DNA of 64,000 nt from Gonapodya prolifera JEL478 (GCA_001574975.1 KQ965772.1:187918-251917), one strand, 5' to 3'; shown: positions 12,185 to 24,280, counted from the stretch's first letter. The notes: generated by a model not told the origin, from the sequence alone. Translations and numbers: made by a program.

Positions 12185-13560
12185 TGTTAATCTTGGATGT
12201 GGTGACTGAATCTTGCGGGTCTTTTATGCGTGACTGGAAGCTGCGGCCGCGGAATCTTCCGTCGGAAAATATGTGAGTACCGTCCGTTGTTCCGTGTGCT
12301 TCTGGAGAGCTCGAAACTGATTAGTAGCACTGATACTTCAGTGTTTTAGCTTCTAAAAGAGTCCCAGCCTACAATGCCAAAAGTGTGTACGCTAGCTGTG
12401 GCTCCGGCGGAAAATATTATCTCTATGGCGCGGGCAGATGGAGGCACATATTTGATCGTAGAGAGAGCGGATATATAGAGAATAAAACAGTCGAAGTGAA
12501 GGATATATGCCTCTCGAAGACAAAGATGGCATTTTGCAAATCAATTGCGTATCGAAACCTCAGTTGTCTGAGGAAAGTGTCCAGTCCTCGATTCACTACG
12601 CTTGCGTAGCTGAGCTCGTGGTATGTTTCCGGAAAGCTTTCCATCTAAAAGATGCGCACTCCCTCCACGACGATCCTAAGGTTGCCCCCAAGAACACCAA
12701 ACCAAAAGAGTACAGCCACGTTCGATTTTCCGAGCCCGGGATCAATCAAAACATCTATGTTGCGCATGCAATTATTCGCAAGTGCATGAGCAGCGGCATG
12801 GAGTTCCCGTGCAAGACCAAGACTTGATTTGGTTGAAGTTGACGCACCGATCCTTGACATCTGGTCTTTTAGAAATGCATGTACGTCGGCTACTTTTCGG
12901 CGAGCCAGTCCATTTGGAAGAGTAGCGACTGCGCGATTGATTCGGACAGTGGCATGGTTTGGTTCGACGAGGTGACTGATAGCGGGGCAAGATGGGGGGT
13001 GCAATTTGGGTCGGAGAAGTCTTCTCTATTGATTAAAGCAGATCATTAAAGACCTGCGCATATTTTAAGGTACTCCAATCCGCCAATCCGATTTACAGTG
13101 GTGAAAACGTGATGGGGAATGGTGCTCCGGCCAAGACCATCACTTGACCGTCACTTTACCCATCACCTTCGAGAACTATATAGTGATATAATGCGCAACG
13201 GAGGCGGTATTTGAGTTTCTGGAGCAAGAGGGGCCATCAGCCCGTAAACTGCACATGATCACTGGTGTGCGAGATGAGAGGCTGCTCGTGATAGCTCTCA
13301 GTAAATCTGGGAATCGATAAAAAATAGTATATACATGATTCTACGCGATACCGTGGACATTTCATCATCCGGTCACACCAGCGGCCTACAACCAGTGTGG
13401 AATTCCGGTACTAGAGACGTTGCGTCACGCTTGCCAAACTGTTGCAGTCGGAGACACCTGCTTCACTGTCGACGTACGCCGCGGTTACGGAACTTCCCAA
13501 GCCGAAGGGCGATGAGCAAGAGCCTTGCTTTCTGGACGTCGCGCGGTGTGGAAAAGGAGT
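12185..13560. other. Intergenic stretch, no gene recognised
   Basis: The 5' end next to 12184 should hold the arsM promoter. Short frames occur (plus 12507-12827, minus 12645-13004), without domain signatures, supported splice sites or signal peptides. If the sensor remnant at 13565-14453 once continued downstream, its missing output domain would have lain here, but I see no cyclase or kinase motif. Confidence 0.4.
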
Positions 13561-13564
13561 AAAG

Positions 13565-14453
13565 CAAAAGAAATCAGGGCAGCCAAGTTCGATCCATCAC
13601 TCACTCTTCTACGCATCGGCAAATACCGTGATCATGCACAAGAAGTTAACCTCTGTCGTATGTACTTCTTTCACCACTGAAAGGCGCAGAGCTGTCTTCC
13701 CATTCCTAAAGTCAGAAAAGTCAAATTTAGTCGCTTTCTTCATCATGGCGAGGATTTCTTGTAGCGGTTTAGTGATGAAAAGCCACGAAAACAGGAGAGA
13801 TGCAACAGCGAGTGCGATGACAACACTGATTGCTAAACGTGATCGGTTTCACAACGACGTAAGGAGCCGATTGGCATGATCCATAGTAAGACACACGTGA
13901 TCATGTGGAGGGTTTTTGAAAACTTACCAGATAGCACAACCACGAGAGTTGAGCGACGTCCATCCACTTCCAGTGTAGCTTTGAGCTGCATAGTATCGCC
14001 AACGTAATCCGTGATCGGTCTTTCAAGCACCAGGCCAACAGCGGAAAATTCAAGATAGATCTCCCAGCAATTCAACTTGAGTCTCACTCACGGTCACGAA
14101 ACGAGCAGATATTGGTATCCATACAGTTTTAAAACCGGTGATAATCCCGTGAGGGGCTAACAGTGACTCGCAAGCACCAGTGTGAACTGTGAAGAGGTCA
14201 AGTGATTACGATGCGGCGATTTGTTGGTTCGTTTGATGGGGGTAGGTAGCCACGCTTCGCCAACCAGCGTTGCACCCCAAAGAGGGGAACAAGTTTGCAC
14301 TGCGACTCGTATGGCGGTTTGACGAGCTCGGAAATCAACTGAAATTTCCGTGTTTCTTTGGGGAATCACATAGGTGTCGTTGCTTGTTAGTAGGTCAGAA
14401 ATTAGTGCAGAATGAGCAGCCGCCGTACATCTTGCAAACATTAAAAACTCCAA
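13565..14453 (-). pseudogene. Remnant of a membrane sensor (extracellular Cache-like, TM, HAMP-like linker)
   Basis: Two minus-strand exon-like blocks join across an intron starting GTAAGT near 13926. The first ends ...STLVVVLSG; the second starts near 13835 with VVIALAVASLLFSWLFITK, a transmembrane segment. It continues into a HAMP-like signature PLQEILAMMKKATKFDFSDF and S.VKEV. This order (membrane-proximal DYVGDT segment, TM, PL..I...M..ATKFDFS) is what I know from receptor-type cyclases and sensor kinases of chytrid-like fungi. Upstream (to 14453 and beyond) frames are broken by stops. Downstream of ..VFADA the frame meets a stop at once and no cyclase or kinase domain follows. I therefore call it a truncated remnant. 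An unseen intron chain leading to an intact product is possible but not supported. Confidence 0.5.
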
Positions 14454-14981
14454 TACTTCTAAACTCTGCGTTCACCGCAATAAACTCGGCAATTTCAATC
14501 AATTTACGCCCTCACGAAAGTCGCTCTGTGAATGGGTCGTCATTTGACCAGCTCAGTCAAGAAAATTTCACCTCATTTTACTGTATCTGGTGCACTTCGA
14601 TGGTTGATAAACGTAGCATTGGTTTGAAGGCCTCATACTTTGGCCCTGTCGTCCACATAAAATTACCGTACACCCACGTTCGTAATCGAGTGAAGGAACA
14701 TATCCCCAGTCGTCACGACAGATATGCGCGTTAGATACGTCCCTCGGTGAAGCAAAATTCAAATGTTGGCTTGTGTGTGTGTGAGCTGTTGTGCCACCGG
14801 CATTTTCTCCCAGGCCCTTTTCAGAGGCAACAATTCCGCAACGATCAAACCCACTTCCCCAATCCCCACTCCGCTATCAAACCCGCGTCTCCTTCCGGTT
14901 TCGGGTCTTCCCCCCCTCTCCATCACACGGTCCCTTCCGCTCCAACTGCCCTCTTCAGAACTGGACCTGGACAGACAGACA

Positions 14982-17143
14982 ATGAATCGCCATCGACCCA
15001 TCACGCCGCCACCAACCACGCTCCTCTCCCCGTTTTTATTCCTCTTAATCTCCACGTTTGCGGTGTGCCAATCACCGCCTCCTGCATCCGTGGATGCGCA
15101 AACGTTAATTGCAGGTACGTGCTTATAAAACTGTGACACGAAACCTCGTTCCGCACTTTCTACCTACCCTCATTGACCCTCTCGCACGCCTACTCGCCCC
15201 CCTCTCCTGCCACAAGATGCGATCAAAGTCTCCTCCTCCTTCCTCTCCCTCCAATCCACCACAACCATCACACCCTCGTTCTTCCGCCTCCTTTCTCGCT
15301 CCCCACCCGTACCACCGGGGGGCCTGCAAACGCAGTACGTCGCCTACTCACCCACCTGCAACGACACATCGGGGGACCTCCCGCCGCTCGGAACACCCTT
15401 CTTCAACGGCGTGCCCTTCATCGTGGTCGTCCGTGCCGACTCGTGCGCCGACCTGGGCGGTTCCGGGACGCTCGTGGCAGCTCTTCCAGTGCTGTTGAGC
15501 TTCGACACTGTCGCGGCAGTAATCCTCACGAACCCGGCGTTCCCAACATTCCTCGACACCGCAATCACGACTGTTGCTTGGACGACCGCCGCCACCCTTC
15601 ACGGCCCACTCGCATTCTCCCCCAGCAAGCTTCAGGGCCTGTCCAACGGAACCCTCACGTCGACCGCGCTCAACAACATCTCCTCCCCCCTGCAAAAGCC
15701 CCTGTTCTGGGTAGACTCGAGCGTGGCCAACAGCATCGCGTACCCTTACTCGCTCTTTGGCGTGTCGACCCAGATGAGGTCCCCCGATGGATACGTCATC
15801 TTGGTCACGGCGGGGGGGAAGAGTATCGGCGCCGTGTCGGACCAGGTGTACAGAGCGTCCATCGTGACGAGCGCGGTTGTGGTGTTTGGAGTCTTGGTGG
15901 TCGGGTCCTTTGTGTATTTTTGGATCGTACGGAGACGGAGGGTGAGTCTGGTAATGCTCTGGTTGCGGTTAATTCCTCAGTCTACTCACCCACCCACCCA
16001 CCCGCTCCCGCTCCCGCGCACTGACGTCCCATGATTCAGGCAATGATAGCCCGGCAACTCGCCCGGCTCTCCACTCTTCGCACAACCCACCCCAGTCTGT
16101 ACGCCTCGCTCGTGCACAACACGATCCTGGACCACGATTCCCGCACGGTCGACCCTAGGGTCCTTAAGGCCCCCGAATGCGACGCGTGGACCTGGGGCGA
16201 GGGACCTCCAAAGGGCAAGTCGACTGGGCCCAGTGTCGCAAGTTCAGGTGCAGGTGCAGGTGTGGCGCCGCATGGGGCGGGGGCGGGGGCGGGGGAAGAG
16301 ACGGAGACGGACACCGCGTCGTGCCCCATTTGCCTTGACGCGTACACCTCGACGACCCTTGTGCGGACTCTTCCCTGCGCGCACGCGTACCACCAAATGT
16401 GCATCGATGAGTGGTTGACGACAAAGAGGGGCGTCTGTCCCGTGTGCAGGGAGGACTATACCCCCGAGGGAGAGTGGGTTAGGGCGCGGTGGGGTGTTGG
16501 CGGGACCGCGGTGGAAGGGGAGGGAGGGGATGCGGAAGGGGCAAGGGGATGGGGTGTTTGGGGGGTGAGATTACGCACGTGGATTTCGCGGTTGGGTGGG
16601 TTGGGTGGGTCGAGGAGGCGAACGACGGAGCAGGAAATGACTCTGGTGGCGAGCCGCCGGCAGGAGGGAGGGGGAGAGGCGGCAGTGGTGGGTACACCCG
16701 CGCCCCCAGCTACAGTTGTTGAGAATCCTTCTACCTTGGTCCAGCCACAAGATTCAGCCGACGACTCCGAACTTGCACCCGCACATGCTTCTCCCCCGGC
16801 CGACAACGTCTCAATAAGCGGCACCACCACCACCACCCCACCAGGACCCGCTCTCCCACCACTCCCCTCTCCCGCTTCCATCCCCAACCCGGACCGCCTC
16901 CTGTACGTGCTCCACCGGCGCATCATCCGCGAACGCGCCCGCCGCTCCACACTGTCGTCACTCGCACCCGACCTTGAAAATAATCTGGACGCTGACCTGA
17001 ACAGGGAGCTGGACGAGTGGGAGGCGGAGTTGACGAGGTGGGATGGCGGTGTGCGGAGTCCGCTTGGTGGAACGCAGGCAAGGATCAGAGGGGCGGTGGC
17101 GCAGGGATGGATGGGCAGGATGGGGGCGGGTATTGCGGCGTGA
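14982..17143 (+). CDS. Type I membrane RING-H2 E3 ubiquitin ligase
   Basis: Three exons, 14982-15114, 15217-15941 and 16040-17143, encode 653 aa. Residues about 10-30 form a signal peptide (LLSPFLFLLISTFAVCQS). The lumenal or extracellular region (about 31-260) contains N-glycosylation-type sites and resembles a protease-associated-like fold in position only; I cannot prove that family. A transmembrane helix (about 262-284, VVVFGVLVVGSFVYFWIV) ends in RRRR, a stop-transfer. The cytosolic part has a RING-H2 finger from about residue 381: CPIC, CAHAYH, MC, CPVC, spacing C3H2C3. A long Pro/Gly/Ser-rich tail follows. The layout matches the PA-TM-RING family (RNF13/GRAIL type), which ubiquitinates membrane or endosomal cargo. 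The acceptor before exon 2 is AAG rather than YAG. Substrate unknown. Confidence 0.85.
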
Positions 17144-17340
17144 AATGCCTGGTTGGCGGGGAGGTCCGCCTGCGCGGTGGGAGAGATGTGCCTTGGGCTG
17201 CACCGTACCATTTGTTCGCTTCTGTTTATTATTAATGTGCTTTGATATTATATACTGATGTACATTTCTTTCAGTGCAGGAGTAATTCACCGAGGATGCT
17301 GACCGCAGCAGGTGGCGGTCGGGGCTGGAACCACATTTGG

Positions 17341-20193
17341 ATGCGCGACGGGAGAATGGCGCGGCATGCGGCGACACGGAGCGACCGCTGCGGTGAGTCC
17401 TCCTGTTTGCGGCCGCTGTGGCCGCTGTGTCCGCTGTGTCCGTGAGAAGTAGCCTACGGTTGCTGCTGCCCTGGATTTACCCCTCACTCTCCCCACTCTC
17501 CCCACTCTCCCCACTCTCCCCACTCCCCCCGCATCCCAGTCGTCCTGTGTCTGCTGCTGCTGCCTGTCCTCGCCACCCAAGCGTCGGCGGCGGTCTGCGC
17601 CTCCACGGAGACTTGCTGTGGGGGCGGAACGGCTGCCAACTGCACGGGAGAATGTGCAGACCTCGACAACTCGGTACGTTACTCTCTTCCACACGCTTGG
17701 GCATCACTCAGACCGTATCTGACTTAAGTATTGAATTATTCAACCTGCGATCGCATTGTAGGCGGCAAACTGCGCCAGATGTGGGAACTACTGTGGTACG
17801 AATAGAATCACTGGTGGAGCCCTCGTCTGTCTTCATGGGATTTGTGCATTCCGTGAGTATTTGTGCTATAGGAAATCAGGAGAATCTCTCGGAAGAGTCA
17901 CAATTGCGCATCAAGTTTACGCTTAATTGAGACATTGACATGTTGCGTCATCCGTTCTCATTCTTAACCCGCAGAATGCCTAGCCCCTTACTCCCCCTGT
18001 GATTTTGGCGGCGGTGTCTGGTGCTGCAGTCCATACGGCGGGACCTGTTACACAGCACAAGGCAACACTCAAGGAACTGCCTGCCAATCACCCTTCACCT
18101 GCAGCGCCTCGGGGACTTGCACCTGCCCGTCAGGCCAAGTTCCCTGCCAATCAAACACGGCATGCTGTTCGCAGACAGCACCAGCGCCATCCCCCTCCCC
18201 GTCGCCACCACCCCCTCCACCTCCGATCTCACCCCCGACATCCGCTGTACCTCCACCGCCCACCATAGCACCATCACCTTCGCCATCAGTTTCGACTCCT
18301 TCATCATCGACATCCCAATCCTTCTCTTCCAGCTCTTCTTCTGTCACGACAACATTCCCCTCAGCCGTCACATCTCCTTCCCCAATGTCCACCATATCCA
18401 ACCCACCCACTGCCTTAACCACTTCATCCACCACTTTTTTCCCAACCGCCACTGCGACTGCAACCGCTATGTCCCCGCTTATCGCATCATTCCTCGACAT
18501 CTCGTCTACCCCCATCGGGGCCATTGCCGGTGGCGTCTCGGGGGGAGTGGCACTGCTTGCCATTATCGGTGCGGCGCTGTTCCTTCGTCGTCGAAGGTGT
18601 ATTTTTTTTTTGGCGTTCGGTAATGTGTGGTGGTGTGCTCAAATTTTATCTCACTCGACGCCACAGCCAGAGTCGTCACCAACCTAAGGAAACACAACTA
18701 TCCCTCCCCCCCGCGCTTCCAGACCCACACATCTCGCCCACCGCAACCAGGTTCGCCTTTCTGGGCTTTGACATCGATCTGTGCGGATGATTTTCAAAAC
18801 TCAATTTTGCCTTTGTAGCTCCGCCTCTCTCGGCCCACCACCTGCACCAAACCTCGCACCCGCCACGACCTCCCTCCCAATCAGCGACGCTCTGCTCGGA
18901 GTAGGGTCAGCCGTTATTTTAGGATCGGAAAATAGCTCCGACGTACTCGGCCCTGGTCCTGGTCCTCCAGGTGCACCGAAAATAGCAGCCGCCACAGCTT
19001 CGATCCCGTTTAGCGAGGTGATGCTTGGAGTAGGGTCCGCTGCCGTGTTGGGATCGGAAAATGGAACTAGTACGACGTCGGTTGTCCAGAATAGTGTCGT
19101 GTCAGTGAGTGGACGTGATTTCCTCTTGCGTGAGTGCTCACAGATTGGTCACGATTACAATCGTGTGTCTTTGCCGGGTAAACTTTACCGTCAGCCTCAC
19201 GTAAGTTTTTCCGACATCAGTGTTGCATGTGAATCACTGACTCAAAGCATTTTACACCGGCGGGTGATTTAGTGGTTCTTTGTCCGTGTCGCCGGCCCGC
19301 TGGGCCTTTTGGATCAGCCCCATGTTGAGTACAGAGAGGATCCTTTTGTGACGATGGTCATGGTAAGTAAATCTGATCCCTGGCCGAATGAACATCAATC
19401 GACCGATACGTGTACTGATCATACGTTGAATCACATATTTATCACAATTCTGCACGAACACCGTGCACCGCATACTAGTACAATGCAATGAGTGAGGATG
19501 AGATGACCGTATACCCTGGAAACATGGTCCTTGTTCACACGGTGTTTAGGGATGGTTGGGGATTGGGGCAGAATGTGAGTCTAATACGGTCCATCGTTCT
19601 GTTATCTGCTTGTTCGCTTGAGGGTTGTATTGGGAGTAAATGCACCATACTGACTGTTTTGTTGATTTCGTTTGTTTCATTACAGCTTGATACGGGCATG
19701 TATGGAGTACTGTGAGTCCTATTTTCTTCGTGTGCGACAAAGGAACTCTGACTTTCACTTTCTTTCCCCGAACGTTGATTTCAGACCTCTGTAAGTTGCC
19801 GTTGCTTCGATTATTTGTCCCCTCGGTTTACCGACTACGTATGAACATCCCTTCACAACTAGCGACGTCCTCCGCCTCGCAGACGTCATCCCCTCCTTCA
19901 ACCAATCTGCCCACCGCATCGAGTCCCGCGCCTACTTGGTCGCTGCGGGCGTGATCTCTCATCGTCGTGAGAAAGGTCAAGGGTCCGCCTCTCTCACGAG
20001 TAACTACTCCACGGGCAAAAACGATAGCCAGGACCCGCTCTATAGTGGCGGGGCACTGTATAGTGGAGGAATGGCGCCGTCTTGGGATGGGAATGGGAAG
20101 CTCGGTAGTGATGGTTCGAAGAGAAGGGATGGAGAGAGAGTGAGTCAGGATACGATCTTGATGGAGCAGAGTGGGGAAGATAAAAGTTCATGA
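17341..20193 (+). CDS. Cys-rich type I membrane protein with cytoplasmic SH3 domain
   Basis: Exons 17341-17392, 17540-17673, 17762-17852, 17975-18596, 18667-18750, 18819-19104, 19144-19200, 19273-19362, 19479-19574, 19686-19711, 19785-19790, 19863-20193 give 624 aa. A signal peptide (CVVLCLLLLPVLATQASAA) is restored by splicing exon 1 to 2. The ectodomain has about 20 cysteines (ETCCGGG, CARCGNYCG, VWCCSPYGGTC, TACCSQ), then a long Pro/Ser/Thr stalk. A TM helix lies at about 271-295, ending RRR. The cytoplasmic part has a repeated PP..AP..A.A..S segment (two copies, LLGVGSAVILGSEN and its partner) and then an SH3 domain (about 463-520): YNAMSEDEMTVYPGNMV, DGWGLGQN, TGMYGVLPL. It may link cell-wall contact to cytoskeletal or signalling partners (inference). 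Introns 19105-19143 (39 nt) and the GTTCGC donor at 18751 are the weakest. Confidence 0.85.
17485..17526. repeat. 9-nt tandem repeat (CACTCTCCC) before an acceptor
   Basis: About five copies of a pyrimidine-rich 9-mer lie in intron 1 of the SH3 membrane-protein gene, just upstream of the acceptor at 17538-17539. They act as, or have expanded within, the polypyrimidine tract. Confidence 0.75.
19785..19790 (+). other. 6-nt microexon (ACCTCT)
   Basis: It lies between TTTCAG and GTAAGT. The upstream exon ends in ...GTACT and the downstream exon starts C GAC. Including the six bases gives G-V-L-P-L-D, the conserved end of an SH3 fold. Skipping it keeps frame but deletes Leu-Pro of that motif. Confidence 0.7.
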
Positions 20194-21239
20194 CAAAGGA
20201 GAGCTTCAAGGGAGGTCTGGGTGACTTTAGCAACCGATATATGAGGAAGGACGAACACATCAAATGAAATCCAAATTAGTCTGCAGATAGTACTCTCGGG
20301 AACCGCAGCTTTCTCTTTGTCATTTATCAGCACTTAATTTCATGTAATAATTAGTCGCTGAAAACCATCGACCGTTGCAGGTGAAAGGAGGGGGGGGGGG
20401 CAATTAAAGACTTCAGCCAGGCAGACGACAACTTCATGCCTGATCAAAGCCATACCCAACTACTTGCGCAACCATACTGACCGCGCGTGTTATGTTTTTT
20501 TGTCCCATGATGACTTGGCTGACTTAAAGTGGGCACCAAGTCCAAGTCCAATATTGGCCGGTTAGGGTTAACGCCATCCAATCACCCAATCACAAAAAAC
20601 AGTAGGGAAGGGAAGGCGGTTATCTTTTGCGGAGAGGGAACGGAGCGGGAGAATGAAATATCAAATTTTTGCATCGTGTGTGGGGCGTTGCCATACAGGC
20701 ATGCATGCCATGCCGGTGACGATGGTTGCTGGTGCAATTCCACAACTCTCTCGCTCAGCCTCCCCACACACGCCCCGCGCCCTTGGTGCACTCGCCATGG
20801 CACATTCGCCAGTCTCGTAGCATGGCGCTGCGCAAAGCATACAACAACATGGTCTTCTTTCAAAGGATTTATATACCTCCCTGCTTTATTGTATTTTTTT
20901 TTTCAGTACAGTGCCAGGGTTATCCCCAGTGTAACTGCGGCTGCAGTTGGGTACTGGGTGGTGGATGTCAGAGCGAGCACGTCATAGAGCAAATCAACTT
21001 CCTACGTTTTGCTTATAGATCTGCATCGTTAGTAATTTGGCAGTGCGGTGCTATCTAATGATGATGGCGTGTCAATGTCCAACCAATGGAAAGTCGCTGG
21101 ACCTGCAATGGAGTCTGGTGCATGCACGCCAGTGACGTGGGAGAACAAACTCATGGTCGTCAATTCCATATTCTTCCACTTGGTGTTGACTGCAAAACCG
21201 TGGTGACGTCATTTGATCACGCTCGTTTATTTTTGAGTC
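20194..21239. other. Intergenic stretch, no gene recognised
   Basis: It contains a short G run near 20391 and frames of up to 152 codons (plus 20529-20987) with no recognisable features. Base composition changes near its right end to the CpG-poor island. Confidence 0.4.
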
Positions 21240-23310
21240 TTCATTCTGGTCTCTGGAAGTTGTTGCCAGGTCTCTCTGTTCCATCATTTTTGAAAAAATC
21301 ATGCACCTGCATTCCCCAGCATGTCTCCCACAGCACATGTGGTAACACTTCATCCATGGCATGTGGTTCCATTGCAGAGCACAGGTTGACATGACAACCT
21401 TCAGTATCAGCACATGAGGCCTTCTCAAGACACGTCAAGTGTGTAATAGTAAAGGGGAAAGGTGGAGAGGGAAGGCAAAGTAGTTCTTTTTGCATTGTGT
21501 TTGGTTGCAGTTGTTAAGGCATGTGTACCTGTAACCCATCACAGGTGAAGTGTTTCATCTTTGTGCATTCCAGCTCACACTCTGCTGATCCCATGTGGAC
21601 ACATGTCTCCAACTGAGAAGGTGAGGCAAGCAGTACTCAACACATTTTTGCACTGTGTGTGGGTGATGGCATGAGACACATGAACCATACGCTGCAGTGA
21701 TGCCTCTTGCCAGATTCAGCCATCACCCTCCCACAAGTCCAAATGTGCTCCCTGTCCATGAATTCTGAAGTCAACCACACATCTGACACATTGCTCAGCT
21801 CCAACATTACATTATGCACATCATTGATGTCTCAACTTTCTGGGCTTTCTATCACACCCTTTGGTAATACCTGTAGGCTTGTTTCATCTGTCTCCACTGC
21901 TAACTTGCACCACACAGTGTGACGTTCCACATCAATGGAGCCTCAAATTTCTGAGTAAGGCAGGCCACATCTCAAACAGTGCACACAGTATTGCTCCACA
22001 GAGACCCTTTATTTTTTGTGCCTCATTTCTTGGCTGCATGTTGTGCTGCGCAATGCCTATAACTGTGTGCTATTTTTGAACAACCCAAGCAATATTACAA
22101 ACTCTGCTGGGTGATGCAGAAGCTCTTCCAATGCACAAAGATGGCTGGTCAACAATCTGTTTGTTGGTCAGACTGCCAACAGTAATACAGAATACAGGGG
22201 AACTAGCCAGTAAGGAGGCAACAGAAGAAGATTTACTCTTTGTTTTACAAGTGAGTAACATTGGGTTGTCCAATGTGACAACATCTGTCTGACTTGATGC
22301 TTTTACACACCCTTGCAACTGTGCACCACAACCTGAAAATCCAGCATGTCCAGGGGTGGATGTTCTGCCTTAACATCTTTTTTAGAGAGCATGGAGCAAT
22401 AAGTCAGCAGTGATCACAAGTCTCCTCTTCACTTATTTCATGTAAGCTGTTGCAGCCATCTGTTCCCTCATCACTGCCCATAAGGGTTGGTAAAAGGTAT
22501 ATTGCACCACATTATTTTTGAGAATTGCATCCCATTTTTCCAGTAGTCCTTGTGCCCTTGCTCAAGTTGTGTCATCATTTGAGGATGACAAGAACGTGAT
22601 GCATATTTTTTTTTGAGATTTTCCTTGGGAGTGCACATCTTGTGGAGGTAAAGGCATGTTTTAAGTGCCAACTTCCTGTTGACACAAAGGTTTACCCATT
22701 GCCTTGGCACAGTTCCTGCAAATCACACTTGTAATGTAGTTTTAATGAGGGTTCTGATGATGCATTTGCTTCATATACTTCCCTACTTCAGTGTGCTCCA
22801 ACTCAAATGGCAGCATGGTGCCAATAGCCCTGGGACACTTGGGGATGATTGGGGCTTTCTGGAGACACACAGGCCAACACCTTCTTCACTGTAGGCTACA
22901 ATGGCTTCTTCACAACTTCCTTGGGAGTGCACATCTTGTGGAGGCAAAGGCACATTTTTGAGTGCCAACTTCCAGTTGACACAACTTTTTACCTGTTGCC
23001 CTGGCACAGTTCATGCAAGTGGCGCTCATAGCAGAGTTTTGGTGAGGGTTCTGATGATTCATTCACTTCATATACTTGCCAACTTCAGTGTGCTCCAACG
23101 CTAATGGCACAAGAATGCCAATAGTGCTGGGACATTTGGGGATGATTGTGGCTTTATTTGGACACACAGCCCAACTCCCCATTCACTGTAGGCTATGGTG
23201 GCTTCTTTAGATTCTCCTTGGGTGTGCATATCTTGTGGAGGCAATGGCGCAATTTTCATTCCAACAAGTTTTATCTATTCCATTTCCAAACCCACCTGCA
23301 AATGCTTATC
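21240..23310. mobile_element. CpG-depleted, TpG/CpA-rich island; probably a mutated transposable element
   Basis: Reading through, CG dinucleotides almost vanish for about 2 kb while TG and CA are everywhere, in contrast to CpG-rich flanks. Frames on both strands are short and full of stops; I recognise no transposase or reverse transcriptase. The right part contains a 297-bp tandem repeat. CpG loss with TpG/CpA gain is the mark left by deamination of methylated cytosine, which fungi commonly direct at transposons. Mobile-element identity is inference from this pattern. Confidence 0.45.
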
Positions 23311-23510
23311 TGCCTTCACGTTTACCATCACATCCTGGACCTTTAATAGTCCCTTCCTTTGGAGCATTTCTCCCCAGGCTTCCCCCTTGTCATGCCAATG
23401 CGCTGCCGTTGTCAGCGGCCCATGCTCTAGCTTGAACCACATGGTGTCGTTTGCTCATTTTACCACAATTCCAGTGGTGGATATTTGTCCTTGCGATTCA
23501 CTTTCCGAGC
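22610..23510. repeat. Three tandem copies of a ~297-bp unit
   Basis: The landmark TTGGGAGTGCACATCTTGTG occurs at 22625 and 22921, and a diverged copy at 23218 (spacings 296 and 297). The following sequence also matches copy to copy: GTGCCAACTTCC.GTTGACACA, CCTTGGCACAGTTC.TGCAA, GAGGGTTCTGATGATGCATT. Copy 3 decays after about 23260. Confidence 0.85.
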
Positions 23511-23701
23511 TTTGCACTCCGTCTCCAATTATCCACGGTAGAGGTGCCCAAATTTTATGCCCACACTCCACCGCACAGTAGGGTCGGATGATCTCCTTTG
23601 AACGTCCTGTTTGCGAGTGTAGCACTCCACATCTCCAATGGTACACTTGAAAGAGTACTACTTCTACTTTCATCCCGCTGTCCGCACAGTCCCGGAGAAC
23701 G

Positions 23702-23751
<50 letters not shown>
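23702..23751. repeat. 50-nt poly-C tract
   Basis: An uninterrupted C run. Exact length is uncertain in a draft. It makes false poly-Pro or poly-Gly frames on the two strands. Confidence 0.9.
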
Positions 23752-23753
<2 letters not shown>

Positions 23754-24280
23754 AACCACACTCAACTCACATCTCCAAACTGAAATTACTTATCCCCTGC
23801 TCGACCACTCTAACCACACCCTGGAACGCCACATGGCTCTCCAACTCCTTCCCGCCTGTTCTCCATCCTTATCCCCTTCCACGACGGGCGCCTTGCTCAA
23901 TATCCACAAAGTTCCTTACTTTTTCCAACTCTCCATACTCATATGTATCATTGCTTGTGGCATCACGGCGCTATTGCAATTGTGGTGACATCGAAACCAC
24001 AGAAAGTCGCCGCAGCTGCAAATATCATAAACATATGAGCGTGTGATTTGTGCGAAGATAGAGACACTTTGTATCGAATAAGTTCAATTCGTTCTTGACT
24101 GTGATGGTTTGGGTGGTGACATCATTTATCGTCTCCACCGGGAGTGCGTTACAGTTGCATTGTGTGAATGCACCCAAAGCTTTCCTTCTTCCCTCCACAC
24201 CTACTTCCCAACCACCTTGGTTCCCTTCCACCCTTCCCCCATCACCACCGCACGTCCCTCAAAACTGCACTCACACCCCC

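Noticed and set aside
22610-23510. Regularly spaced repeats considered as a CRISPR array
   Set aside because: Units are about 297 bp, tandem and diverged, with no short repeat/spacer alternation, in a eukaryotic genome.
23555-23988. Poly-Gly and poly-Pro frames
   Set aside because: Pure translation of the 50-nt poly-C tract; no other protein features.
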